From NCBI RefSeq assembly GCF_000160695.1, contig NZ_GG694006.1, positions 426,532 through 490,531 on the forward strand: DNA of 64,000 bases. Reading direction: 5' to 3'. Numbering within the stretch: the first letter of the stretch is position 1; every line of letters begins with the position of its first letter. The stretch is from Centipeda flueggei ATCC 43531. Lineage in GTDB: Bacteria > Bacillota > Negativicutes > Selenomonadales > Selenomonadaceae. The position numbers and the translations under genes are program-made. The notes beneath the pieces were generated by a model, which saw nothing but the letters and a program-made list of their open reading frames with translations, had not been told where the DNA came from and searched no databases. Of this stretch, positions 49,697-57,800 are shown in pieces.

Positions 49697-50577
49697 CGGA
49701 GATACATGTTGCCCTGCCTGCCGGCGAAACATGTTCCGCAAAGGCATATCTCATGCACGTGCACGGTATCTCAGGCAGTCTGTGGAGGCGCATCAAACAC
49801 CATGGTGCATTCACGCTGAACGGCATCCCTGCCGTTGCCGCACGCACAATGCTAAAGGACGGCGACTGGATCGCATACGATCTTCCTATTGTCAGCAGCG
49901 TCATTCCCGAGTCACTGCCGCTCTCGATCATCTACGAAGACGATGATCTGCTCGTCCTCGATAAGCCTGCAGGACAGCTCGTCCACCCGACAACAAAGGA
50001 AACGCACGGCACCATCGCGAACGCCGTGCGCGGATACTATGCCGCATGCGGCGTGCATCTCGACTTTCATCCCTGCCACCGTCTCGACCGCAACACGAGC
50101 GGCCTGCTCCTCATCGCAAAGCATCCCGAAGTGCAGTACCAAATTGCCCAGCAAAATACACTGAGACGAGAATATCTTGCCTTGATCGCGGGTTCACTCA
50201 CTCCACCCGAAGGATGTATCGATGTACCGATTGCGCGTGCCCTGCCGAGCATCATCCTACGCTGTGTCAGTACAGAAGGAAAGTCGGCATGCACCCATTA
50301 CGTGACGGTGCAGACGGACGGCAGATACAGCCTCCTGCGCCTGCAGCTCGACACAGGACGCACGCATCAGATTCGCGTCCACCTCGCTCATCTGGGCCAT
50401 CCGCTTCTCGGTGACGATCTCTATGGCGGCACACGCGCGGAGATCGCACGTCATGCACTCCACTCCGCTCATCTCACCCTCGTACATCCGCGCACGAAGA
50501 AAATGCTTGCGCTCTCCGCCCTGCTCCCTGCAGATATGGCGCGGATTACAGCGGAGATTGACAATAATACAGCATAA
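49693..50577 (+). CDS. RluA-family pseudouridine synthase
   Basis: 294-aa enzyme that isomerises uridine to pseudouridine in rRNA or tRNA. The catalytic motif HRLDRNTSGLLL holds the Asp nucleophile; YLALIAG and GRTHQIRVHLAHLGHP follow in order. Start ATG 49693 overlaps the uraA stop (ATGA); the open frame upstream lies within uraA. The target is not predictable (RluD-like YlyB/YjbO/YhcT families are candidates). Confidence 0.9.
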   Translation: MTEIHVALPAGETCSAKAYLMHVHGISGSLWRRIKHHGAFTLNGIPAVAARTMLKDGDWIAYDLPIVSSVIPESLPLSIIYEDDDLLVLDKPAGQLVHPTTKETHGTIANAVRGYYAACGVHLDFHPCHRLDRNTSGLLLIAKHPEVQYQIAQQNTLRREYLALIAGSLTPPEGCIDVPIARALPSIILRCVSTEGKSACTHYVTVQTDGRYSLLRLQLDTGRTHQIRVHLAHLGHPLLGDDLYGGTRAEIARHALHSAHLTLVHPRTKKMLALSALLPADMARITAEIDNNTA

Positions 50578-50582
50578 AGAAT

Positions 50583-50622
50583 GGGCTGCTGCACGAGGGA
50601 TGGTTACCTCGTGCAGCAGCCC
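50583..50622. terminator. Shared terminator between convergent genes
   Basis: Perfect 16-bp stem GGGCTGCTGCACGAGG / CCTCGTGCAGCAGCCC, lying between rluA (+) and the amino-acid binding protein gene (-), with short T-rich flanks on both strands. Confidence 0.75.
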
Positions 50623-50644
50623 ACTTTATGCCCGATGCGATTCC

Positions 50645-51415
50645 TTACTTATTCGCGCCGAACCACTTTTGATAGATCTTATCGTACTCGCCGTTATCAT
50701 GCAGCTTCTTAAGTGCCGCATTGATCTTCTGCTGAAGCTCGGTGTTGTCCTTCGCCATAGCGATGCCATAGTCCTCAGCAGAGAGGCGGTCTGCGAGTGT
50801 CTTCACACCGGTTGCCTGTGACTGATTGATGTAGTAGTCATTGACCGGTCGATCGTTGATCACGGCATCTACGCCGCCTGCTTTCAGCTCCATGAAGCAG
50901 TCCGCCGGCGTATTCAGTTCGCTGACGGTGACGCCCTCCATCTCCTTTGCCATCTTGGCACCCGTCGTGCCGATCTGAGCGGCGACCTTATGCCCCTTCA
51001 GATCGCTGAACGACTTGATGTTCTCCTCATCGCTGCGCACAACCATCGTCAGGCCGGACTGATAGTAGGGATCAGAGAACGCGACCTTCTCCTTGCGCTC
51101 GTCGTTGATCGTCATACCGCTGATGATCACGTCGATGTTCTTCGCCTGCAGGGCAGGAATCAGACCGTCGAAGCCGATGTTCTGGATCTCTGCCTCGCTG
51201 CCCATCTCCTTGGCAACGGCACGGATGAGATCCATATCAAAGCCCTGATAGTCCTTCTGTCCCTCATCCTGGAACTCAAACGGGGCAAAGTCAATCGATG
51301 CGCCGACGCGGAGCTTGCTTGCCTGCTTCGCCTGATCGCCGCCTGCGCCGCATCCGAGCAGGGAAAGGCTCACGAGTGCACCCGTCAGCACGAGTGCCAA
51401 TTTCTTCAGCTTCAT
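50645..51415 (-). CDS. Amino-acid ABC transporter substrate-binding lipoprotein (SBP family 3)
   Basis: 256-aa lipoprotein: basic start, hydrophobic stretch, lipobox SLLGC (Cys near 22). The mature domain begins LRVGASIDFAPFEF and has GFDMDLIRAVAKEMG, the SBP family 3 signature, so it should bind polar amino acids such as glutamine. ATG 51415 follows AGGAGGTTT. The matching glnQ-glnP genes lie 11 kb away at 62190-63573, on the same strand, so this may be their unlinked partner. It ends at a shared hairpin. Confidence 0.9.
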   Translation of the reverse strand: MKLKKLALVLTGALVSLSLLGCGAGGDQAKQASKLRVGASIDFAPFEFQDEGQKDYQGFDMDLIRAVAKEMGSEAEIQNIGFDGLIPALQAKNIDVIISGMTINDERKEKVAFSDPYYQSGLTMVVRSDEENIKSFSDLKGHKVAAQIGTTGAKMAKEMEGVTVSELNTPADCFMELKAGGVDAVINDRPVNDYYINQSQATGVKTLADRLSAEDYGIAMAKDNTELQQKINAALKKLHDNGEYDKIYQKWFGANK

Positions 51416-51503
51416 GGGAAACCTCCTCAAAAGATAAAGGACACACAGATAAATCCAGCCGCATTATTTCCAATCCAACGGGCTGTTTTATCCGTGATTC
51501 CAA

Positions 51504-51546
51504 AAAACAAAGGGGGATGCCGCACCGTCTGTGCTGCTATCCCCCC
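51504..51546 (-). terminator. Terminator of the zinc-ribbon gene
   Basis: Minus strand GGGGGATAGC paired with GCGGCATCCCCC, followed by TTTGTTTTTT; 17 nt after the stop at 51564. Confidence 0.8.
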
Positions 51547-51563
51547 ATGAAATCTAAATCGTT

Positions 51564-51860
51564 TTAGAAACGTGCTGCGCGCTTTGCATTGAAGCAGTCG
51601 CGGCAGTAAACCGGACGATCCGTCTTCGGCTCGAACGGGACTTCCGTGTCCTTGCCGCACTCGGCGCAGACCACATGGAACATCTGACGCTCGCCATGAT
51701 TCTGATCGTCACGGCTGCGGCGGCGCTTGTCGCGGCAGTCACGGCAGCGCGCCGGCTCGTTCTCAAAGCCTTTCTCTGCGTAGAACTCCTGCTCACCTGC
51801 GGTAAACACGAAGTCCTTGCCGCACTCTTTGCATACGAGGGTTTTGTCTTCAAAAGCCAT
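51564..51860 (-). CDS. Zinc-ribbon protein (four CxxC)
   Basis: 98-aa basic protein with four CxxC pairs: LVCKECGK, RCRDCRDK, VCAECGK and YCRDCFN, consistent with two zinc ribbons. It belongs to the CxxC-x17-CxxC type family seen in diverse bacteria; function is unknown, with nucleic-acid binding plausible given the Arg/Lys-rich linker. ATG 51860. The unusually long leader (about 156 nt) carries two hairpins. Confidence 0.83.
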   Translation of the reverse strand: MAFEDKTLVCKECGKDFVFTAGEQEFYAEKGFENEPARCRDCRDKRRRSRDDQNHGERQMFHVVCAECGKDTEVPFEPKTDRPVYCRDCFNAKRAARF

Positions 51861-52017
51861 TCTTCCACAATCTCCCTTGAAAAATAATTTTGACTCTCCA
51901 TTCGCCGCACTCGGAAAGCGTTCACTGAGATTATGGTTCGGGCAAACACTGCATATATAAACAGTGCTTCACTCGTTCATTGAACGACGATCAGGACTTG
52001 AGGAACGGATTTCAACG
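51861..52017 (-). promoter_or_regulatory. Structured leader of the zinc-ribbon gene
   Basis: Long 5' untranslated region between the predicted start of transcription and the ATG. It contains a perfect palindrome TCGTTCAATGAACGA and next to it an imperfect repeat GCACTG ... CAGTG with an AT-rich loop. No known riboswitch class is recognised. Confidence 0.4.
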
Positions 52018-52023
52018 CTCTGT

Positions 52024-52052
52024 ATTATACAGGCATTTTTCATGAAGTGCAA
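52024..52052 (-). promoter_or_regulatory. Promoter of the zinc-ribbon gene
   Basis: Minus strand TTGCAC (52047-52052), 17-nt spacer, TATAAT (52024-52029). Confidence 0.65.
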
Positions 52053-52104
52053 GCATTTTTTATTGTCGTTCAGATGGTAGGGCTGTCATGCCTTCATCTC
52101 CCTT

Positions 52105-52797
52105 TTACATTCCATCATTAAAGCGGTACCCTGCCCCCCAGACCGTCTGCAGCCACTGCGGATGGGCAGGATCACGTTCCATCTTTTCGCGCAGCCGATT
52201 GATATGGACGGAGACGGTCGCCGTACTGCCCATGGCATCCAGCTCCCAGACGCGGTCATACAGCGTCTCCTTGCTGAAGACGACCTGCGGATGCTGCGCG
52301 AGAAAGAGCAGAAGATCAAACTCGCGTGCTGCAAGAATCACCTCGTTTCCCCCAAGAAATACGCGCCGCGTCTGCGGCTGAATCTCAAGCGCGCCAAAAC
52401 GCAGGACAGCCGCATCTCCTGCACTGCCTTTGAGGCGCTCATAACGCGCAAGATGTGCCTTGACGCGTGCCGCCAGCTCACTCGGACTGAACGGTTTGAT
52501 GATATAATCATCCGCCCCCAGTCCGAGTGCGCGTATTTTATCGACATCCTCAAGACGCGCCGAGACCATGAGGATGGGGATATCGTATGCTTTCCGAACA
52601 TCACGGCAAATGGCAAATCCATCCGCCCCCGGCAGCATCACATCCAGCAAAAGCAGATCATAGTCCCCCGTCATGGCGAGGCGCTTCCCCGCATCGCCGT
52701 CCGCGGAAATATCGACGGCGAAGCCATCTGCTTCCAGATAGTCACGCTCCAGCTCGGCAATAGCAGCGTCATCCTCGACCAGCAGTATCTTCTTCAT
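52105..52797 (-). CDS. OmpR/PhoB-family response regulator
   Basis: 230-aa regulator: receiver (ILLVEDD; phospho-Asp in LLLLDVMLPG; KPFS) and a C-terminal winged helix (VWELDAMGSTATVSVHINRLREKME). ATG 52797 with AAAGGAGG is used; it overlaps the histidine kinase by 29 nt. Binding-site style for this family is direct repeats, and such repeats occur upstream of the divergent PepSY gene at 54363-54390, which could be its target. Confidence 0.92.
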   Translation of the reverse strand: MKKILLVEDDAAIAELERDYLEADGFAVDISADGDAGKRLAMTGDYDLLLLDVMLPGADGFAICRDVRKAYDIPILMVSARLEDVDKIRALGLGADDYIIKPFSPSELAARVKAHLARYERLKGSAGDAAVLRFGALEIQPQTRRVFLGGNEVILAAREFDLLLFLAQHPQVVFSKETLYDRVWELDAMGSTATVSVHINRLREKMERDPAHPQWLQTVWGAGYRFNDGM

Positions 52798-54283
52798 GCG
52801 TGTCCTCCTTTTTCTGAATTGGCAGCAGCAGGACGATGCGCAGCCCTCCCATAGGGGATTCCTCTGCCCGCACACTGCCGCCGAACGTCGTCATCATCCG
52901 GCGCACGATCGCCAGTCCCAGCCCGCTGCCGTCAGCGACATGGGTACGCGCTGCATCCGTGCGGTAAAAGAGGTCAAACAGCCGCTCCCGTTCCTTCTCG
53001 CGCACGCCAACGCCGTCGTCGTCACAGCGGATGGAGAGAAAATCTCCCTCATGAGAAAGCGACATACAGACGTGCGCTCGTTCCCCGCGGCGGTACTTCC
53101 CGCTGTTTTCCCATAGATTTTCGAGCACGCGGGCGAATGCACTGCGGTCAATGCGAATGTATGTCTGCTCCCTGTCTTCTTCCATCGACAGCTCAATGCC
53201 CCGCTCGCGAAAGTCCGCCGCATGTGCATCAACAAACGCATTGAGCCATGTCTGCGCCTCAACGACCTCCCATGTAAGCGGCACCTCGCCTGTCCCCGTG
53301 CGCAAAAAAGAGCGCAGCTGTGTGGTCAGCCCCTCCATCGTCACCGCCGCACGGGCGATGCGCTCAGCATAGGCGCGCTGCTTCTCCGGCGTCGCAGCGA
53401 TCCCGTCGATCAGGCCGCTCGCATATCCCTTGACGGCGGTCAGCGGCGTTGCGATGTCATGGAGTACACCGATGAGGAATTCCCGCCGCCGTGCCTCCTC
53501 CTGTTCCTCCCGCAGGCGTGCGCGCCGCAGATCGCTGCGCATGGCATCAAAAGCGCGGCAGGTCGCCCCCACCTCATCACTGCCCATCGGAGGCATGGCA
53601 TGGTCGAAATCACCATGCTGCATGGCAGCAGAGGCATCACGTATCGCAGCAAGCGGTGCAAGAATCTGCGCCGAAAGGAGGCGGGCAAGATAACGCCCGA
53701 GCAGTAAAATCCCTGCCGAGGTGATGACGATGAAGAAAATAAACACAGCGTTGATCACCGTCTCCCGCATCGGCGGCGAAATGCGCATCTCATCGTGATG
53801 CCGCATCATAGGAACAGCGCCTGCCCCCATGAAAACAATGCCGCTGCGGTCCCCCTCATAGCGAAAAAAAAGTCCCGCATCGTTCCATGTCAGTGCGGAG
53901 CCGCGCGCCCCGCATTCACGCATGACCGCATACCGAATGTCATCGGCATCTGCCCCATCGGTCAGATAGAGGAGACCATCCTGCACGATAGAGACGCGGA
54001 CGCCTGCCGACTCCAGCAGATGAACGTCACGCTCAACATGATTCCATTTGAACTGCTTCCTCTCTGCGGCAGCACGCAGAGAACTCAGTGCAAAGGGTAC
54101 AGAGAGATTTGTCCCCTTCTCCGGCCAGAGCAGTTCAAGTGCCTGCTGCTGCAGCGTTCCTGCATGGCGCAGTCCGCCAAGAAGCGCCGCACCGATGGCG
54201 ACAAGGACGCAGATCGGTATGACGACCATCAGCGCATTGGTCAACAGGAGCTTTATTTTCAGCGACAAATCACGCAGGTGCAT
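52769..54283 (-). CDS. Sensor histidine kinase
   Basis: 504-aa membrane kinase. First membrane helix about residues 11-35, extracytoplasmic domain of roughly 140 residues, second helix about 180-205, HAMP, HisKA with LHDIATPLTAVKG, and HATPase with LENLWENSGKY and DGSGLGLAIV. ATG 54283 follows GAGGTG. Forms a pair with the OmpR-type regulator. It is divergent from the PepSY gene; the TATAAT at 54309-54314 is a possible -10 with a poor -35. Confidence 0.9.
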   Translation of the reverse strand: MHLRDLSLKIKLLLTNALMVVIPICVLVAIGAALLGGLRHAGTLQQQALELLWPEKGTNLSVPFALSSLRAAAERKQFKWNHVERDVHLLESAGVRVSIVQDGLLYLTDGADADDIRYAVMRECGARGSALTWNDAGLFFRYEGDRSGIVFMGAGAVPMMRHHDEMRISPPMRETVINAVFIFFIVITSAGILLLGRYLARLLSAQILAPLAAIRDASAAMQHGDFDHAMPPMGSDEVGATCRAFDAMRSDLRRARLREEQEEARRREFLIGVLHDIATPLTAVKGYASGLIDGIAATPEKQRAYAERIARAAVTMEGLTTQLRSFLRTGTGEVPLTWEVVEAQTWLNAFVDAHAADFRERGIELSMEEDREQTYIRIDRSAFARVLENLWENSGKYRRGERAHVCMSLSHEGDFLSIRCDDDGVGVREKERERLFDLFYRTDAARTHVADGSGLGLAIVRRMMTTFGGSVRAEESPMGGLRIVLLLPIQKKEDTHEEDTAGRG

Positions 54284-54362
54284 ATCGACACCTCACTTTC
54301 ATGATGCCATTATAATGGATTCAGAAGAAAAAATCCGCGCTGTCCGTCGATTTTTGAAAAAG

Positions 54363-54403
54363 TTTTACGCGTGTTTACACTTTGTTTAACTTTCTCCGAT
54401 AGG
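54363..54403 (+). promoter_or_regulatory. PepSY gene promoter with direct repeats
   Basis: TTTACA (54374-54379), 18-nt spacer, GATAGG (54398-54403). Three similar boxes (TTTTAC at 54363, TTTACA at 54374, TTTAAC at 54385) recur about every 11 nt, the arrangement of OmpR/PhoB-type binding sites. Confidence 0.45.
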
Positions 54404-54449
54404 ATGTACCTGTCAGCAAAAATGTGACGAACAAAAGGAGGATTTCATC

Positions 54450-55031
54450 ATGGAAGCACAGAAAATCAAAGAACAGGTCAAGGGCGTATTCAGTCCCGCA
54501 CATCTGAAGAAGGCAGCAGCTCTCGCTGTTCTCGTCGGCGTCGCCACCGCCGGCACAGCCTACTTCCACTATCAGCAGGCCGAGGCACAATCCCTCATGA
54601 AGCGGCAGGCTCGCTCGGAAATGATCGCTGCTCAGGCAGCACAGCGAAACATTGTTCTGCTCGATGAGGACAAGGTGCGGTCGATTGCCGCCGACTCCAT
54701 CGGAAAATCCGAGGCAGAGCTGACCTTCCGCCCACTCGAACTGAAGCTGAACGATCACGACGGCGATCGTGACCACGACCGCAAAGGGCACAAGAAGGGG
54801 AAGCACGGAAATCGGGACCACAGAGGACAACAGGCACAGTCCGCACCTGCTGCAGCGGCGCAGGACGCAGCGGCACCTGCCGTGCCTGCTGATCCTGCCG
54901 CACAGACAGACTTCCGCCCATTCTACAAGGTGAAATGCACGGCAAACAACATCACCTACAAGCTCCGCATCGACGCCGTGACCGGCGCACTCCTCGCGAG
55001 TGACGCTGATACAGACGACCATATTTTCTAA
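54450..55031 (+). CDS. Membrane-anchored PepSY-like protein with charged insert
   Basis: 193-aa protein. N-terminal membrane helix (about residues 21-38), a short helix, then a PepSY-like start (LDEDKVRSIAADSIGKSEAEL) and end (FYKVKCTANNITYKLRIDAVTGALL). Between them lies an insert of about 65 residues rich in Asp, His, Lys and then Ala/Pro. The His/Asp part may bind metal. Likely extracytoplasmic. It is transcribed away from a two-component operon, which suggests regulation by it. ATG 54450 follows AAAGGAGG. Confidence 0.75.
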   Translation: MEAQKIKEQVKGVFSPAHLKKAAALAVLVGVATAGTAYFHYQQAEAQSLMKRQARSEMIAAQAAQRNIVLLDEDKVRSIAADSIGKSEAELTFRPLELKLNDHDGDRDHDRKGHKKGKHGNRDHRGQQAQSAPAAAAQDAAAPAVPADPAAQTDFRPFYKVKCTANNITYKLRIDAVTGALLASDADTDDHIF

Positions 55032-55051
55032 ACAATAGAGGAATCGCATCA

Positions 55052-55102
55052 ACGGGAGAGTCATGCACAGACCAATCGTCTCGCATGGCTCTCCCGTTTT
55101 TA
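55052..55102 (+). terminator. PepSY gene terminator
   Basis: ACGGGAGAGTCATGC / GCATGGCTCTCCCGT followed by TTTTTAT. Confidence 0.85.
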
Positions 55103-55108
55103 TATCCG

Positions 55109-56035
55109 CTAAAATAAATTCTCCTGCCGTTCGAGCCAGCTTTCCTGCCGCGCCTCATGGATACGGTCACCCTCCTCCGCATGGCCGATGAGAAAGGGGG
55201 ATGCGGGATCGTGAGCGAGACGGCTGCGGCGCACACGTGCAGGATGCCTATTGGCGTAGCAGTAGCGGCAGAGATGCGGGCAGCTGTCGTATGCGCCGAT
55301 GTCCGCGCCAAGATAGCAGCGACACTCCCTGCGCTGGGGCTGATAGCGCGGGAAGTGAATGCGCCGCCCAAGTGCCCGCTCATAGATGCGAGGGGTCATG
55401 CAGCCGCCCGTATCCGCCCCGTATAGAGCGAGTGCATCACCGCCGCCGCACGGATAGACGGTCATACCGCACCGCCGTGCCGTCTCAATGATAAATGCAC
55501 CGAGCTCCATGCGCTCTGCGTGCGTGACATCACGTCCCTCGGGAAAGTTGCGGCGCGTCTTGGCATAGCGCGTGAGAAAGCTGATGACGACCACCTCCGT
55601 CTGCCCCGCCAGCTGCTCTGCCATCGCGGCAAACATTGTTCTGTGCCACGCCAGCGTATGATGTTCGTCAAGGATGATCGGATCGTAGCGCCACCCGACG
55701 GCGCGCGTTCCGAGAGCAGCCGAGAGCTGATGAAATGAACGCACAACTTCCTCCCATGGCGGAACATGGGGCTCAATATCCCTGCCATAGGGCGTGATGG
55801 TGACGTACCAGAACTGCCCGAACGGTGCGAGGAGATCCATATAGGGGAGCATCGGTGCGGGATTCTTCGTACAGAAGCCGATGAGGTCAACCACGCGCGG
55901 ATCAAGGCGATAGCGCGTCACCTGCTGTGTGTCATAGGGATTACGGACACAGACCTCGCCCGCACGCAGCCGATTCGCCAGCCACGGCGCATAGAACGCC
56001 GGAATATCCGTACGCATGCCCGTGTTGAGTATCAT
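55109..56035 (-). CDS. DUF1848 family protein
   Basis: 308-aa cytosolic protein of the DUF1848 family. The features that identify it are FCTKNPAPML and FGQFWYVTITPYG in the first half and a C-terminal cysteine cluster (CRCYLGADIGAYDSC, then CRYCYAN). The fold is TIM-barrel-like and the cysteines probably hold an iron-sulfur cluster; distant relation to radical enzymes such as spore photoproduct lyase is reported for the family. No function is assigned. ATG 56035 follows GGGGGG. Confidence 0.85.
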   Translation of the reverse strand: MILNTGMRTDIPAFYAPWLANRLRAGEVCVRNPYDTQQVTRYRLDPRVVDLIGFCTKNPAPMLPYMDLLAPFGQFWYVTITPYGRDIEPHVPPWEEVVRSFHQLSAALGTRAVGWRYDPIILDEHHTLAWHRTMFAAMAEQLAGQTEVVVISFLTRYAKTRRNFPEGRDVTHAERMELGAFIIETARRCGMTVYPCGGGDALALYGADTGGCMTPRIYERALGRRIHFPRYQPQRRECRCYLGADIGAYDSCPHLCRYCYANRHPARVRRSRLAHDPASPFLIGHAEEGDRIHEARQESWLERQENLF

Positions 56036-56082
56036 CGTTCATCCCCCCTTTTTCACAGAATAACACGAATGGAAGGAAAAGG

Positions 56083-56111
56083 AAAATCCCCGGCTGCAGA
56101 AGCAGTCGGGG
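56083..56111 (-). terminator. Terminator of the permease gene
   Basis: Minus strand CCCCGACTGC / GCAGCCGGGG with a 4-nt loop and ATTTTCC tail, 19 nt after the permease stop. Confidence 0.7.
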
Positions 56112-56129
56112 ACAGTATTCTACATATTC

Positions 56130-57416
56130 TTAAAGATACCGAATATAAACGTAGATGTTCGAGACGATGATCGTGAACACCATGACCGGGAACGCGACCT
56201 TCATGAAGCCAAGGAAGGAGATCGGACGGCCGCGCTGTGCCGACATCGACGCGACAACGACGTTCGCACTTGCACCGATCAGCGTTCCGTTGCCGCCGAG
56301 ACACGCGCCGAGAGCAAGCGACCACCACATCGGATCGAGGTTGCTGAGTCCCATCTGCCCCATATCCTGAATCAGCGGAATCAGTGTGGCGACGAATGGG
56401 ATGTTGTCGATAAAGGCAGAGGCAAAGGCACTCATCCACAGAATGAGAATGGCGGTTGCCTCGACATTGCCGCCCGTCGCCTTGATCGCCTCAGCCGCAA
56501 GCATACGGATGACGCCCGTCTCTACGAGTGCACCGACAAGGATGAAGAGCCCGCCGAAGAAGAAGATCGCGGGCCACTCAATCTTTGAGAGCACCTTGAC
56601 GATCGCGCCCTCATCGCGCGTCGCCGTGAGAAGGAGGAGGAGCCCTGCGCCCGAGAGTGCGACCGTCGCGGACTCAAGGCCGAGACTGCCGTGCAGGACA
56701 AAGAGCGTAATCGTGAGGAAGATAACGGCAAGGCACTTGCGCAGAAGAGCATGATCGGTGATCTGTGCGCCCGCAGGGAGACGCATGATCTTATCCTGCA
56801 GCTCCGGCTGGGTATGCAGGCCCTTATGGTAGAGGCCAATAAGAATGAATTGTACCAAGATAAAGATAATTATCGAGATCAATGTAAGGTTCTCAACGAA
56901 CGCCATGAAGTCGAGCCCGACCGCACTGCCGATCATGATGTTCGGCGGATCGCCGATGAGCGTTGCCGTACCGCCGATGTTCGACGCCAAAATCTGCGAG
57001 ATGAGATACGGCATGACGTCGACCTTGAGCTGCGATGTGATGCTGAACGTGATTGGCACGGTAAGCAGAACCGTCGTGACGTTGTCCAGAAGAGCCGAGC
57101 AGACCATCGTAATGGTCGAGAGGACGACGAGGAGCGCAATGGGCTGCGCCTTGACCTTCTGCGCCGCCCAGATGGCGAGGAAATTAAATAGCCCCGTCTC
57201 ACTCGTAATATTGACGATGATCATCATGCCCATGAGCAGTCCGAGCGTATTGAAGTCGATATGGTGAACTGCGACCTCCTGATCGATGATCCCGAAGAGT
57301 ATCATGAGCATCGCGCCAAAGAGTCCCACGATGGTGCGGTGCACCTTTTCGGAGATGATGAGCGCGTATGCGACGACGAATATGACAATCGCCACAATCG
57401 TTGCTGTTTCCATCAT
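56130..57416 (-). CDS. ArsB/NhaD-family membrane permease
   Basis: 428-aa integral membrane protein with about 11-12 helices. The signature segments (GLLMGMMIIVNITSETGLFNF, then NIGGTATLIGDPPNIMIG and SAFASAFIDNIPFVATLIPL) place it in the ArsB/NhaD anion or Na+/H+ transporter group. The substrate cannot be told apart by reading. ATG 57416 follows AAGGATG. It is the last gene of the run from glnP and ends in a terminator. Confidence 0.87.
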   Translation of the reverse strand: MMETATIVAIVIFVVAYALIISEKVHRTIVGLFGAMLMILFGIIDQEVAVHHIDFNTLGLLMGMMIIVNITSETGLFNFLAIWAAQKVKAQPIALLVVLSTITMVCSALLDNVTTVLLTVPITFSITSQLKVDVMPYLISQILASNIGGTATLIGDPPNIMIGSAVGLDFMAFVENLTLISIIIFILVQFILIGLYHKGLHTQPELQDKIMRLPAGAQITDHALLRKCLAVIFLTITLFVLHGSLGLESATVALSGAGLLLLLTATRDEGAIVKVLSKIEWPAIFFFGGLFILVGALVETGVIRMLAAEAIKATGGNVEATAILILWMSAFASAFIDNIPFVATLIPLIQDMGQMGLSNLDPMWWSLALGACLGGNGTLIGASANVVVASMSAQRGRPISFLGFMKVAFPVMVFTIIVSNIYVYIRYL

Positions 57417-57449
57417 TACACATCCTTACTTCTCGTTATGAGAAATCCA

Positions 57450-57746
57450 TCACGTCGCCGTGATAATCACCTGTCGGCCGCTGCGGCGGATCTTCAGCTT
57501 GACATTTGTCTCGCCCTCCTGCGCGAGTGCCAGCTTCAGCTCTAGCAGAGCCTTGCCGAGTTCTTCTGCCTGCGCGGCGCTGAGTCCCGCACGCGCGAGA
57601 TCGGCGGGCGGTTCCTTTGCCGCTGCCGCCTGGGCGCGTTCCTCTGCCTGCCGCTCCTGACGCAGCATAGTCTCGGCGAGAGTTTCCTCTGCCTCGTGCC
57701 CCTGCATCATATCCTTGTCGGACAAATCTTTTGGTATCTTTGCCAC
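57450..57746 (-). CDS. Small conserved-looking protein of unknown function
   Basis: 98-aa protein starting at GTG 57746 with GGAGGAGG 6 nt upstream. Residues 18-45 are Glu/Ala/Arg-rich (alpha-helical, possibly coiled coil), a middle part reads LSAAQAEELGKALLELKLALAQEG, and it ends with a basic strand KLKIRRSGRQVIITAT. No family recognised. Overlapping frames on the same strand lack a site of this quality, so this is the chosen reading. It sits between glnS and the permease. Confidence 0.6.
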   Translation of the reverse strand: MAKIPKDLSDKDMMQGHEAEETLAETMLRQERQAEERAQAAAAKEPPADLARAGLSAAQAEELGKALLELKLALAQEGETNVKLKIRRSGRQVIITAT

Positions 57747-57800
57747 AGCAAACCTCCTCCTGCCGTCCGTGGCACATAACACATCGAGAAAAAGAATGCG

